This document shows, one piece after another, positions 43,202-52,537 of a stretch of DNA of 64,000 bases. How positions within the stretch are numbered: the first letter of the stretch is position 1; every line of letters begins with the position of its first letter. Both the position numbers and the translations under genes were made by a program. A model generated the notes under the pieces. The model had not been told where the DNA came from. It ran no database searches and was given only the letters and a program-made list of their open reading frames with translations. Origin of the DNA: JBNKVT01 sp050299335 (GTDB taxonomy: Bacteria > Pseudomonadota > Alphaproteobacteria > Rhodobacterales > Rhodobacteraceae); the NCBI GenBank assembly GCA_050299335.1, contig JBNKVT010000033.1:1-64000 (forward strand), read 5' to 3'.

Positions 43202-43780
43202 CTATTGCGACGCCTGCCCGTCGGCGACTGGTGCCACCGCATCCTGAATATCGAGGATCGGCGCGGCCCCGGGTGTCACGGCATCAGGCAGCACCGCCTG
43301 AGCATCCAGCCACCCCGACAGCGCACCCTGCCCCTCCTGCGAGAAGGCGACGAAATCCGGCGAATAGGCGATCCCCCAGATATCGGGGAAAATCATCATC
43401 ACATAATATTCGCAGATCAGGATGAAACCGATGCCGAAGAGGCTCGGCACCCACAATTCGTCGCGGAAATGCCCCGCTGCCCAGGCGGCGATCAAGGCGA
43501 CGGCGACGGGAAACAGATAGGCCCCGACCAGCCCCGGCGACAGCCCGTATGCCTGCACCTCGCCCACGAGTTCGGGCACATGGAACATGAACAGACGCAC
43601 CGCGACCAGCACCAGCATGCCGTAGAACAGGGCGACAAACCCGTTCTCGTGCCAGGATTTCTGCGGCTTTTTCCGATAGACGCCGGGTGCCGGCGCATTC
43701 AGAAGGCTGCTCGCCTTCGCTTCAAGATTGTTAACACGGCGTTCAAACCGCTCGCGCGGGTCTTCAAATCGTACGACCAT
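43202..43780 (-). CDS. Unknown membrane protein (family A, copy 3)
   Basis: A 192-residue paralogue. It starts with a polar helix (MVVRFEDPRERFERRVNNLEAKASSLLNAP) and shares the middle block ELWVPSLFGIGFILICEYYVMMIFPDIWGIAYSPDFVAFSQEG with copy 2's GLWFPSLLGFLVML...QIFEMVYSPDYVAFVDQG. The YSPD-Y/F-VAF motif is a usable family tag. Three or four helices. Confidence 0.62.
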   Translation of the reverse strand: MVVRFEDPRERFERRVNNLEAKASSLLNAPAPGVYRKKPQKSWHENGFVALFYGMLVLVAVRLFMFHVPELVGEVQAYGLSPGLVGAYLFPVAVALIAAWAAGHFRDELWVPSLFGIGFILICEYYVMMIFPDIWGIAYSPDFVAFSQEGQGALSGWLDAQAVLPDAVTPGAAPILDIQDAVAPVADGQASQ

Positions 43781-43851
43781 TTACTGCCCCCACAGTTCAT
43801 AGCTACACGCAAGTCGATATCAGGTGCCAGGTCCCGGCACTGTAACAATTG

Positions 43852-44355
43852 TTACATTTCTTCGCCGTCAAAGTAACCCAGATTCGCCGCCTCGCGGTTG
43901 ATCACACGCAATCTTGCATTCTGGAACTCCCGCCCCTCGCCTATGGCGAAAGCCGCATATTTGCCGCTATCGGGATATTCGCAGATATCCGGATCATTTT
44001 TGGTCGAGATCGAAAGATAGCAGAGCACCCCCTTGCCGGTATTGATGATCTGATGCGCCGTCTCCGGCCCGCCGACCGGGGCCGCACAGACATCCCCCGC
44101 CCGGATCGGATAGCTTTTCTCGCCGAACCGGTAGGTCCCCTCGCCTTCCAGGATAACGAACATCTCTTCGTTGCCATGGTGATTGTGAAACGGAAACGCC
44201 CGCCGCCCCGGCTCGACCTGCATATACATCGCCCCAAGCCGCTTCGCCCCGATCGCATCCCCCATGGGCGCCATCACCGAGCCGAAATTCTCCGACCCCT
44301 CCGGCTGGTTGGGAAACGAGGGGGCCTCTTCGATATTCAGAACAGGTTTGGTCAT
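43852..44355 (-). CDS. Cupin-domain protein
   Basis: A 167-residue single cupin. Motif 1 is FPFHNHHGNEEMFVILEGEGTYRFG (metal-binding His and Glu), and motif 2 is APVGGPETAHQIINTG with a His. MTKPVLNIEEAPSF is the start. Substrates for this type include sugar or small carboxylic ligands; none is indicated. An upstream frame of 22 residues is not supported by a ribosome binding site. Confidence 0.82.
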   Translation of the reverse strand: MTKPVLNIEEAPSFPNQPEGSENFGSVMAPMGDAIGAKRLGAMYMQVEPGRRAFPFHNHHGNEEMFVILEGEGTYRFGEKSYPIRAGDVCAAPVGGPETAHQIINTGKGVLCYLSISTKNDPDICEYPDSGKYAAFAIGEGREFQNARLRVINREAANLGYFDGEEM

Positions 44356-44505
44356 CGCCTTCTCCTTTTTAATACCTTCTCTTGTGGGTAAACGGATGAA
44401 ACTGCCACTATCCGGCAGCATATAACCAGAAAAACAGAAAAAACGCGCAAGGCTCTCACCCCGCGCGTTTCAAATTTGCGGCCCCGAAGGGAGCGTCTGC
44501 CCGGC

Positions 44506-44901
44506 TCAAACCGAGAACTGCGCCACTTCCTTCAGAACCACCGCAAAGAAACTTCCGGCCACGAACCACATCAGGTTCGGCAGACGCCCGTTGGCATACA
44601 TGGTGCGCAGGGCGGCGAAGCCCAGCCCCAGGTAATAGACCAGCAACATCAGCAACGTCGCCTTGTGCGCCAGCGAGCCCATCAGGAACGGCGTCGCCTC
44701 GGCCAGCGCAATCCCGCTCGCCGCCGCCGCGACCGAGCCGGTCGCCAGCCCCAGCATCCCGAAGGCCAATGGCCGTGCATCGGGGGTTTCGGGTTTGACC
44801 CGGCGGGCCTCGGCCTTCATCAGCCAGGGATTGGCACGGACAGCCCGGCGGGCCGACTCCATGAACGCGCGCTCTTCAGCGCCGATATCGAGTGCTACCA
44901 T
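44506..44901 (-). CDS. Small membrane protein
   Basis: A 131-residue protein starting MVALDIGAEERAFMESARRAV. A polar N-terminal 45 residues are followed by three or four membrane helices (AFGMLGLATGSVAAAASGIAL, ATLLMLLVYYLGLGFAALRTMYANG, LMWFVAGSFFAVVLKEV). The family is not recognised. Confidence 0.6.
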   Translation of the reverse strand: MVALDIGAEERAFMESARRAVRANPWLMKAEARRVKPETPDARPLAFGMLGLATGSVAAAASGIALAEATPFLMGSLAHKATLLMLLVYYLGLGFAALRTMYANGRLPNLMWFVAGSFFAVVLKEVAQFSV

Positions 44902-45320
44902 TGTTTTTGTATCTCCTGCTCTCAGCCTCAACCGCCACTCCGACCCGGGTTGTTCCCGGTGCCAGGTGAACGGCCAATGAGGCGGAGTTTACGCCGAAAT
45001 CGGGCTTTGGAACATGGGGACGGTGAGCATCAAAAAATGTGTGGCGTGAAAGCCTCCTTGGAACCGTATCCTCGCAATCACGAGTTCAGCACCGCAAGAT
45101 GTGGGGATCATGAAAAGGGCCGCTGCCTCGAAGCAGCCATAGGACGCGTGAAATCAGAAGATCAATATGGTCGGATCGGCTCTTTGGAAAAAGTTGCCAA
45201 TCCTTAAAGAAAATATTCCGCTCCTACAGCGATCACTCCGTCCCCGAACAAAACCGCGCTGGCAAAGGCCGAAAGCCAATGGTCAATTCTGCCCTGTCCG
45301 GCCCAAGACAGGACACCACC
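44902..45320. other. Intergenic stretch without a convincing gene
   Basis: Open frames on the plus strand here are His/Arg-rich and lack ribosome binding sites. An inverted repeat CCTGTC-(8)-GACAGG near 45293-45315 could end the small gene downstream of it on the minus strand. Otherwise nothing is seen. Confidence 0.45.
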
Positions 45321-45560
45321 CTAAAACATACCAACGTCACCTACGCCGATGACGGCGAGATCGTAGATCGGTTTCAGAAGATTGGATGCCAACAGAAAAC
45401 TCCGTCCAGCCATCCCAACGACAAAACTCACCGCAAACAAAATCACGGCTGTCTTCAGACCATGCATCACCGAGTTCAGGGTCTTCTCGAAACTTTCCTT
45501 CAACATATCGACGGCCCGGGCGCCTATCGTGGGATCGGACGAAACCGGTTTGTTGCGCAT
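45321..45560 (-). CDS. Small membrane protein, uncertain
   Basis: A 79-residue frame starting MRNKPVSSDPTIGARAVDMLKESFEKTLNSVMHG, with one clear membrane helix (LKTAVILFAVSFVVGMAG) and a second weaker one. It overlaps the frame at 45524 by 37 bases, so translational coupling or a frameshifted single gene is possible. No ribosome binding site is clear. Confidence 0.42.
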   Translation of the reverse strand: MRNKPVSSDPTIGARAVDMLKESFEKTLNSVMHGLKTAVILFAVSFVVGMAGRSFLLASNLLKPIYDLAVIGVGDVGMF

Positions 45561-45853
45561 TGAGTTTTGAGGCCTGCAGTTAAAGCCTCGCTGGAGGAAT
45601 CCGCTCCGATCATCCCTTCTTCGGTCGCCCGAAACTCTTCGAGCCTTGCCCTGAAGTCCTGTTGTCCCGCCATAAGTTTCGTATTCTGTCGAATGTCGGC
45701 CAAGCTCCGGCCATCCCCAACACGCCCAAGTAGTCCTGCCGAAGCTGCACTGCTCTGCCCATCAATGCTTCCTGTCCTTGCGAAACATTGATTCAGAAAA
45801 TCAGCACCTTGGGAATCCTCAAAATGAGTCAGATACCAAGCCGGTTGGTACAA
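45524..45853 (-). CDS. Unknown 109-residue protein, possibly a remnant
   Basis: It starts at TTG 45853 (MYQPAWYLTHFEDSQGADFLNQ) or further left without a good codon, and ends 37 bases inside the next gene. Its polar, Ser/Ala-rich composition is coding-like (SLADIRQNTKLMAGQQDFRARLEEF). It has no known family. The open frame continues upstream without a good start, so it may be a broken gene. Confidence 0.3.
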   Translation of the reverse strand: MYQPAWYLTHFEDSQGADFLNQCFARTGSIDGQSSAASAGLLGRVGDGRSLADIRQNTKLMAGQQDFRARLEEFRATEEGMIGADSSSEALTAGLKTQCATNRFRPIPR

Positions 45854-45950
45854 ACAGCCAGGACCTGGTCCAGAGGGGAGGACAAGGCGGCGAGATGTGA
45901 ACGCGGTTCCCTGTCTGGATCGTGTTGCCGCGTCGGGAATGTGGACCGGG

Positions 45951-48170
45951 TCAAAAACTTATTTTCGCAGACCCGCCTTCAACCAATACCTCGCGCACCG
46001 CGCCATTGGCATGTAGCCGAAAGACGCCATCCTTTCCCCGGACTTCGCATTCCGCCACGCGACCGTTCCGCCATCTGAAGTCCAGATCCACCGCACATCG
46101 GGTGCGCACACCCGCCAATCGACCGTCTGGCCAGTTCGAGGGCAAGGCGGGCAGCAGCCAGATATCGCCCGGCCGCGATTGCATCAGCATCTCGATGATG
46201 CCGACCGCACCGCCGAAATTGCCGTCGATCTGAAAGGGCGGGTGGGCGTCGAACAGGTTGTCGTAGCTGCGCTCCGGCGACAGCAGCAGCGTCAGCACGT
46301 CATGGGCATGGTCGCCATCCCGCAGCCGGGCCCAGAGGTTGATCCGCCAGCCGATGCCCCAGCCCGTGGCGTTGTCACCGCGGATTTCCAGCGACCGGCG
46401 CGCTGCGGCCGCCAGGTCCGGCGTCTCGTCGGGATTGATCTGAAACCCAGGGTATAGCCCGTAAAGATGCGAGACATGGCGATGGTCGCGCTCGGGCGCG
46501 CCCATATCCCAATCCTCCCGCCATTCCTGCAACTGTCCCTCGGCACCGATCCGGTCCGGGGCCAGTCTTGCACGCGCGTCGCGCGCTTCCTCGGCAAAGG
46601 CGGCATCGGTGCCAAGCAGGTCGCACGCCTCCATGACCGCCGTGAAGAGATCGCGCAAAAGCTGGTTGTCCATGGCCGGACCGGCAGAAATGGTGGTCCC
46701 ATGCGGATGGATATTTTCCGGCGAGTTCGAGGGATTGGTGACCAGTTCGCCGGTTTCCGGATCGACTGTCAGATAGTCGAGCAGAAACCGCGCCGCGCCC
46801 TTGATCAGCGGGTAGATGCGTTCGACCAGTGAACGATCGAACCCGGCGTAACAAGCATGGTCCCAAAGCTGAACGCAGAGCCAGGCGCCGCCCATGGGCC
46901 ACATGCCCCATTGCGGGCCATCGATTGGTGCGGTTGCACGCCAGAGGTCGGTGTTGTGGTGCAGCACCCACCCGCGCGCGCCGTAATGCGCCCTGGCCAT
47001 CTCGGCACCGGTCTCCGCAACCTCCTCGACGAGGGTTATGAGAGGCAGGAAGCACTCGGCCAGATTGGCCGGGTCCGGCAGCCAGTAGTTCATCTCGAGA
47101 TTGATGTTGACCGTATATTTGCTGCCCCAGGGCGGATTGGTTTCCTTGTTCCAGATACCCTGAAGATTTGCAGGCTGGGTGCCGGGCCGGGAACTGGAGA
47201 TCATCAAATATCGGCCATACTGGAGATAGAGTGCTGCAAGCGCGGGATCGTCTTCCCGGGCAAATTCGGCGATGCGCTGAACGGTCGGTTTTTCCGCCTG
47301 TTCGGACGCGCCAAGGTCGATTTCAAGCCGATCGAAATAGGCCTGATATTCGTCAATATGCGCAGCAAGCATGGCATCCCAGCTTTTGCCTTCCCGCTTG
47401 TTTCGACGCGCGGCGAGCACCTCTTCGGGATCGCCCGAAACGTCATCGAACCGCAGATAGCTGGTCGCGATATCCAGCAGGATCACAACCGGTCCGGGGC
47501 CCGTAACCCGTAGAGTTCCGTCCGGCTCGGCGCTGATTTCACCCCCCTGAACATCGGCGCGCATCGCAAACCCGAGTTGCGCCTCGATGCCCTCGGCGTC
47601 CCGGTTGCGGCCTGAAAACGCGATCCCTTCGCCATCGGCAACCGTCCTGCCCGGCTGTTCGCTCACAAGCCTGACCCGCAAATCAAGCCTTCCGCCACCA
47701 CTGGCGCTCAGCCTGACGGCCAGCACCTGATCGGCGGCGGAGATGAAACTCTCCCGCCGGTATTCTGATCCATCATGCGTGTATGAAACCGAAGTGACGG
47801 CCCGCGCGATATCCAACTCGCGCCGGTAGCCGGATATCTCACCGCCGTGCCCTGTTTCGATAAAGAGATTACCCGCCGGCTGGTAGCTCATCTGCTTGAG
47901 CGGACGCCCCATCATGGTCTCGCCGATCAGGGCGTCGGCCTCCGTGTAGCGCCCCTCGAAGACGAGCCTCTGAACCGTCGGCCATGCGTCCAGCGCCTTG
48001 TCATTGGCCGGATTGTAAGGCCCGCCCGACCAGAGCGTATCTTCATTGAGCTGGAATTCTTCCGCCCCCACGCCCCCAAATTGCATCGCGCCCAGGCGCC
48101 CGTTGCCAAGCGGCAAGGCTTCGGTCCATTCGACAGCGGCACGGTCGTACCACAGCAGATTCGTGCTCAT
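45951..48170 (-). CDS. Glycoside hydrolase family 95 alpha-L-fucosidase
   Basis: A 739-residue cytoplasmic fucosidase. It opens MSTNLLWYDRAAVEWTEALPLGNGRLGAMQFGG, with the GH95 blocks LNEDTLWSGGPYNP, LQYGRYLMISSSRPGTQPANLQGIWN, NPSNSPENIHPHGTT and LFDAHPPFQIDGNFGGAVGIIEMLMQS, the last being a GH95 hallmark. GH95 enzymes remove alpha-1,2-linked L-fucose by inversion. With no signal peptide, it acts on imported oligosaccharide. It is the last gene of the operon that starts with the substrate-binding protein. Confidence 0.92.
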   Translation of the reverse strand: MSTNLLWYDRAAVEWTEALPLGNGRLGAMQFGGVGAEEFQLNEDTLWSGGPYNPANDKALDAWPTVQRLVFEGRYTEADALIGETMMGRPLKQMSYQPAGNLFIETGHGGEISGYRRELDIARAVTSVSYTHDGSEYRRESFISAADQVLAVRLSASGGGRLDLRVRLVSEQPGRTVADGEGIAFSGRNRDAEGIEAQLGFAMRADVQGGEISAEPDGTLRVTGPGPVVILLDIATSYLRFDDVSGDPEEVLAARRNKREGKSWDAMLAAHIDEYQAYFDRLEIDLGASEQAEKPTVQRIAEFAREDDPALAALYLQYGRYLMISSSRPGTQPANLQGIWNKETNPPWGSKYTVNINLEMNYWLPDPANLAECFLPLITLVEEVAETGAEMARAHYGARGWVLHHNTDLWRATAPIDGPQWGMWPMGGAWLCVQLWDHACYAGFDRSLVERIYPLIKGAARFLLDYLTVDPETGELVTNPSNSPENIHPHGTTISAGPAMDNQLLRDLFTAVMEACDLLGTDAAFAEEARDARARLAPDRIGAEGQLQEWREDWDMGAPERDHRHVSHLYGLYPGFQINPDETPDLAAAARRSLEIRGDNATGWGIGWRINLWARLRDGDHAHDVLTLLLSPERSYDNLFDAHPPFQIDGNFGGAVGIIEMLMQSRPGDIWLLPALPSNWPDGRLAGVRTRCAVDLDFRWRNGRVAECEVRGKDGVFRLHANGAVREVLVEGGSAKISF

Positions 48171-48208
48171 TGGAAACTCCTTCGGTGCCGCATGTGCGTT
48201 GTCTCATT

Positions 48209-49267
48209 TCAGGGGGCGTTGCGCAGACGTGTGCCGTCTTCGGAGAAGATCCTGGCGTCTGACGCGTTGAAGCTGACCGTGATCGTTTCGCCCGATCTGG
48301 CGCCCCTTTTCTCGCGGTCTTCCACGATCACCGTTTCCCCGGATCTGAGGGTGCTGTAGACGTAGTGGACGCCGCCAAGGTTCTCGACGACATCGACATC
48401 GAGGTCGAGAGAAATGTTCCGGTCGCCGCCTGGGTGCAGGTGCTCGGGGCGGATACCGACTTTCACCGCACCGTCTGCCTCTGGCAGGGCGATTTGTGCA
48501 CCACCCGGCAGGCTGACTATTCCGGCATTTGCCGTTGCGTCCACGAAGTTCATCCGCGGTGATCCGATAAACCCGGCGACAAACAGATTGTCGGGATCGT
48601 CATAGAGCATTTCGGGCGTGCCCGCCTGCTCGATCCTTCCATCGCGCATGACGACGATCTTGTCGGCTAGCGTCATCGCCTCGGTCTGATCATGGGTCAC
48701 ATAGATCATTGTCGCACCAAGCGCATTGTGCAGTTTGGCGATTTCGACACGCATCGATACGCGCAATTCGGCATCGAGATTGGACAACGGCTCGTCGAAC
48801 AGAAACACCTCCGGGTTTCGCACGATCGCGCGGCCGATGGCGACACGTTGCCGCTGACCGCCGGAGAGCTGGCCTGGCTTGCGACCCAGCAACTCTTCGA
48901 TTTGCAGCGTGCGTGCGGCGGCTTGTACACGTTCCGAGATTTCGGAGCCACCGACCTTGGCCATCTTGAGTGAAAAGCCGATGTTCTGTTCAACGGTCAT
49001 GTGCGGATAAAGCGCATAATTCTGAAACACCATGGCCACGCCGCGCTCGATGGGATCCTTGTCGTTGACCCGCTGACCGGAGATCAGCACCTCGCCCCCG
49101 GTGATCGGCTCAAGACCGGCAATCATCCTGAGCAGCGTGGACTTTCCGCAGCCTGAGGGACCGACAAAGACCGTGAACGCGCCGTCGTCGATGAGGAGGT
49201 TGAGGTTCTCGATCACCTCGAGCGCACCATAAGCCTTGTTCAGGCCTTTCATCTCCACGGTTGCCAC
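48209..49267 (-). CDS. Sugar ABC transporter ATP-binding protein (MalK/UgpC type)
   Basis: A 352-residue ATPase. Walker A GPSGCGKST, signature LSGGQRQRVAIGRAI and Walker B VFLFDEPLSNLDAELR are intact, and the C-terminal third is the TOBE/regulatory domain typical of carbohydrate importers. It lies after the LacI gene and powers the two permeases upstream. Confidence 0.93.
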   Translation of the reverse strand: MATVEMKGLNKAYGALEVIENLNLLIDDGAFTVFVGPSGCGKSTLLRMIAGLEPITGGEVLISGQRVNDKDPIERGVAMVFQNYALYPHMTVEQNIGFSLKMAKVGGSEISERVQAAARTLQIEELLGRKPGQLSGGQRQRVAIGRAIVRNPEVFLFDEPLSNLDAELRVSMRVEIAKLHNALGATMIYVTHDQTEAMTLADKIVVMRDGRIEQAGTPEMLYDDPDNLFVAGFIGSPRMNFVDATANAGIVSLPGGAQIALPEADGAVKVGIRPEHLHPGGDRNISLDLDVDVVENLGGVHYVYSTLRSGETVIVEDREKRGARSGETITVSFNASDARIFSEDGTRLRNAP

Positions 49268-49283
49268 GGTGTACTCCCCCTTG

Positions 49284-50351
49284 TCAGGTTTGCGGTCGAT
49301 ACGGGCCTGTCGATCCGCGCAATGTCAGCCTGCAACGGACCGTCAGCTCGCGATGCGAATGCACGTTCCGGTTTTCGAACCGCGCCATCAGAAGCGTTGT
49401 CATCGCCTCGGCCAGTTCCTCGGCGGGCTGACCGATAGCGGTAATGCCTGGCTGATGCAGGCGGAACGCCGGCACATCGTCGAAACTGACGATGGACAGA
49501 TCCTCGGGAATGCGCACGCCATGTTCATGGCACCAGATCAGCGCGCCGATGGTCATGTTGTAGTTCGCGGAAAAGACGGCGGTCGGCGGCTCGGGCAGCG
49601 CCATGAGACGGCGCATGGCTTCATGTCCGCCGGATTCCTGCCAGTCCCCCACGCGGATCAGATCTTCGTCACGGTCCAGCCCGTGCCCGGTGATGGCGTC
49701 GATATAACCGCCGAGGCGAAGCTGGCCGGCTGTATCCCGCTCGTTCCCTGAAATGATCGCGATACGCCTGTGACCAAGCCCCAGAAGGTGTTCCACACCA
49801 TGTCGGCTTGCCTGCCGGTTATTGACAAACACGCGATCGGCATCGAGCCCGGGGATGTCATTGTCATAAAGCAGGACCTCCAGCCCGTCATCGACGGCCT
49901 GGGTAAGCTGACTGGCGACGCTCATGACACCGTCCATGATGACGGCATCGACCCGGTGGCTCTGGAAGAAATTGATGCCGTCCATGATCGAGCGGCTGTC
50001 GAGGTCGTGGGTATAGGCCATCACGGCCCGTCCCGAGCGGCGGATCGTCCGGCTCAGCTGTTCGAGCAGTCCGGCATGGAACTCGGATATCTTGGGAACC
50101 AGAATACCGACAATATGCCGGGCCTCCGTCTTCATTGACGCGGCCACGGCGTTTCGCGTGTATCCAAGCGTGTCGATCGCCTTTTCGATCTGTATTCGGT
50201 TTCCTCTGCGGATCGGCTGTCCGTTGAGAAACCGCGAGACCGTGCCGACCGCGACACCGGCTTCGGCGGCCACGTCTATGACCGTCGGGTGTCTTCTTTT
50301 CCTGGGGTCTCTTATGTCGCCTTGTTTGCGCGCTGCCTGGGTCTGGGTCAT
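49284..50351 (-). CDS. LacI-family transcriptional regulator
   Basis: A 355-residue regulator. The N-terminal helix-turn-helix reads TVIDVAAEAGVAVGTVSRFLNG with the hinge YTRNAVAASMKTEAR, and the rest is a periplasmic-binding-protein-like sugar sensor (VDAVIMDGVM, TAVFSANYNMTIGALIW). ATG 50351 has GGAAC nine bases before it. It is embedded in the operon it probably controls through the 20-bp palindrome at 55655. Confidence 0.9.
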   Translation of the reverse strand: MTQTQAARKQGDIRDPRKRRHPTVIDVAAEAGVAVGTVSRFLNGQPIRRGNRIQIEKAIDTLGYTRNAVAASMKTEARHIVGILVPKISEFHAGLLEQLSRTIRRSGRAVMAYTHDLDSRSIMDGINFFQSHRVDAVIMDGVMSVASQLTQAVDDGLEVLLYDNDIPGLDADRVFVNNRQASRHGVEHLLGLGHRRIAIISGNERDTAGQLRLGGYIDAITGHGLDRDEDLIRVGDWQESGGHEAMRRLMALPEPPTAVFSANYNMTIGALIWCHEHGVRIPEDLSIVSFDDVPAFRLHQPGITAIGQPAEELAEAMTTLLMARFENRNVHSHRELTVRCRLTLRGSTGPYRPQT

Positions 50352-50483
50352 GAGTTCGTTCCGCTGCCTTCTATACGCTGTCGCCGACAGAGTGCCGACT
50401 CCAGCGCGTGCAGTACGCGCAACACCCTTCGCGGGCAACAGGATGCGGCATCTGACGGGTGGCGATCCATTCCGCATCACGTC

Positions 50484-52535
50484 CTAGGCGCTGCCCTCGA
50501 ATATGATCGCCGCGTGGATATGCAGGCGCGGAACAGTCACCTCCGTCATCCCGTCCGATCTCATGGTGAACGGCACCTCCTCACCGGTCAGCGCATCGAA
50601 AACCCGCGATGGCATCCGCCCCAGGCGCACCGCGGCTGTCACCGGGCCAATCGGTGGAATATCTTCGATCATTTCCATGATGCGGGTGCCGGTATCCGTC
50701 GGAACAGCCTGTCCGCGCACTTGCGGCGGTCCATAAAGCAGATGCAGAACATGGCGGCCCCGTTCCTTTTGAACCGACAGGGACGCACGCCCCGAGGATG
50801 GCAAGTCCGTTTCCAGCGCGACCGCCGGCATCAGGCGACGGATAAGGTCGCCAATGATGTATTTGTAGAGCGGCTGGCCCATCCGGTGGTAGATGTCGAA
50901 AATCGGATAGGCGACATAGGCGATCCCCTCATGTTCGGTGACCGCCGGCCCGAGCGGCGGCGCATCGGGATTATCCGGCGTATGCTGATGCGAACACCAC
51001 GCTTTGTACGACCGGTTGAAATAGGACGGTATCGCCTGGGCCAGAACATCGGCGCCCGCAGCCGAGATCTTGCGCGGACTGCCATAAATCACGAACGGCC
51101 CTTCGGGCAGACCGGGCAGTTTCGCGGCATCCGCCACGATGTAGGACGGATCGTGATCATGCCGCCCGGCCTCCGCCGAAATGCCCATGGGCAGCAGGGG
51201 CGCACCGTCTCTGTCCAATCCGGACTTGTCGGACAGGATCAGTTTGCCGCCATTGGCATGAAAGGTTTTCAGCCTTCCGGCCATGTCGGGATCAAGCACG
51301 ATATCGTCCGGCACGATGATGAGCCGATACCGGTCAATCGGCGACCCGGAATCGATCACGTCGAAGGCGTGTTTGAGTTCCAGCAGCATCTGCGCGGCCC
51401 CATCGTCGCTTGGATGATTGCGCGCCGTTTCCGGATGAAAATGCTCGGCGGAAAGGATGGCAATCTCCGAGACCTGCCGGGCGTTTTCGAGATAGGGTTC
51501 GAGCCTGGCGATCCGTGCATAGGCAGGCGCAATGGACCGATAGGTATCCTTGTTGATCGCCCCGTTGGGATGCAATTGATCGCCCACGAGGCATTTGGAC
51601 CCCAATGCGACCATTTGCGCGCATTCGTACTCCAGTGCGTGGGGATGCTTGAATCCCCCGAACTCTCCCCATGAGGTGTGGAACTTGCCGGTATGGGCAA
51701 CAAAGTCGAGACCCAGCGTTGCGGCATAACGTGCACTGGAGGGGAAGTGGTCGTAACCCCAACCGCCCGTTGGCAGGCTTTCAAGCTCCAGGTGAGAATA
51801 GGACGCAAAGCGTTGTGCACCCTGCTTGTGGATATGACCGCAATTGTAGAACACGCGCAGGCCGGGAAACTCTGTCGCCAGAGCCGCGCTCATTTCGCTG
51901 CGGAAGATCTCGTTGACCTCTTCGTCATTCGCCAGACGGTCGGCCGGGCTCTCGGGATCGCGGCCCATCTCAAACATGCGTTTCTGGCAGGCGGCACAAA
52001 CGCAGTCCGGGGTCAGAATGATGTCGAAGAACAGGCCCGGTGTCTCGTAGTTCGACGCGACCTCGCGCGCCTGCGCCAGCAGCTCGTCACGGTAGGCCTT
52101 GTGATTCAGGCACAGCGTGTGCCAGCCCGGACTGAGCTGCTTGCCCGAGGACGGGTCGCCCGGCTTGGCGTGCTGGAACGTGTTGGTGGCGCTCATCACC
52201 CGCCATTCGGGATGCAGGCGCGCGTTGCGTTCGTCCCACTGCACCGAAATATAGACCGGCGCTTCGATATCGACCGACTTGAGGGAAGCGATCATGTCGC
52301 CGAGCAGATCGGGACGCGACAGGCCAGGATGCGGCGCACCGGCATCGGTCGGATAGTAGGACCACCCATGGTGGCATTTGGCGAACAGCGTGACTGAATC
52401 CACGTTGGCTTCGCTGAACGTCCCGGCGAAGTCCCTTGCATCGAATGCCGAGCCGATTCCCGGAATGTGCTCGGACGTATGAAAATCGAGGTGGATCTGC
52501 CGGAAACGCAGAGGTTTGTTCGAACGGGTTGGCAT
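50484..52535 (-). CDS. Second fucosidase-like glycoside hydrolase (GH151/GH42-like)
   Basis: A 683-residue cytoplasmic protein. The N-terminal barrel has DSVTLFAKCHHGWSYYPT, SVQWDERNARLHPEW and a Cys-rich CVCAACQKRM segment after FFDIILTPD, as in hydrolases of the GH151/GH42 clan; the middle resembles a beta-galactosidase trimerisation-type domain. Annotation as alpha-L-fucosidase rests on its pairing with GH95 and a fucose-type operon. ATG 52535 has GGGAG six bases upstream. Other hexopyranosidase activities are possible. Confidence 0.6.
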   Translation of the reverse strand: MPTRSNKPLRFRQIHLDFHTSEHIPGIGSAFDARDFAGTFSEANVDSVTLFAKCHHGWSYYPTDAGAPHPGLSRPDLLGDMIASLKSVDIEAPVYISVQWDERNARLHPEWRVMSATNTFQHAKPGDPSSGKQLSPGWHTLCLNHKAYRDELLAQAREVASNYETPGLFFDIILTPDCVCAACQKRMFEMGRDPESPADRLANDEEVNEIFRSEMSAALATEFPGLRVFYNCGHIHKQGAQRFASYSHLELESLPTGGWGYDHFPSSARYAATLGLDFVAHTGKFHTSWGEFGGFKHPHALEYECAQMVALGSKCLVGDQLHPNGAINKDTYRSIAPAYARIARLEPYLENARQVSEIAILSAEHFHPETARNHPSDDGAAQMLLELKHAFDVIDSGSPIDRYRLIIVPDDIVLDPDMAGRLKTFHANGGKLILSDKSGLDRDGAPLLPMGISAEAGRHDHDPSYIVADAAKLPGLPEGPFVIYGSPRKISAAGADVLAQAIPSYFNRSYKAWCSHQHTPDNPDAPPLGPAVTEHEGIAYVAYPIFDIYHRMGQPLYKYIIGDLIRRLMPAVALETDLPSSGRASLSVQKERGRHVLHLLYGPPQVRGQAVPTDTGTRIMEMIEDIPPIGPVTAAVRLGRMPSRVFDALTGEEVPFTMRSDGMTEVTVPRLHIHAAIIFEGSA

Positions 52536-52537
52536 GC

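Noticed and set aside
50289..51674. Plus-strand open frame opposite the glycoside hydrolase
   Set aside because: Antisense to the hydrolase and the LacI start; His/Arg-rich and without domain signal.
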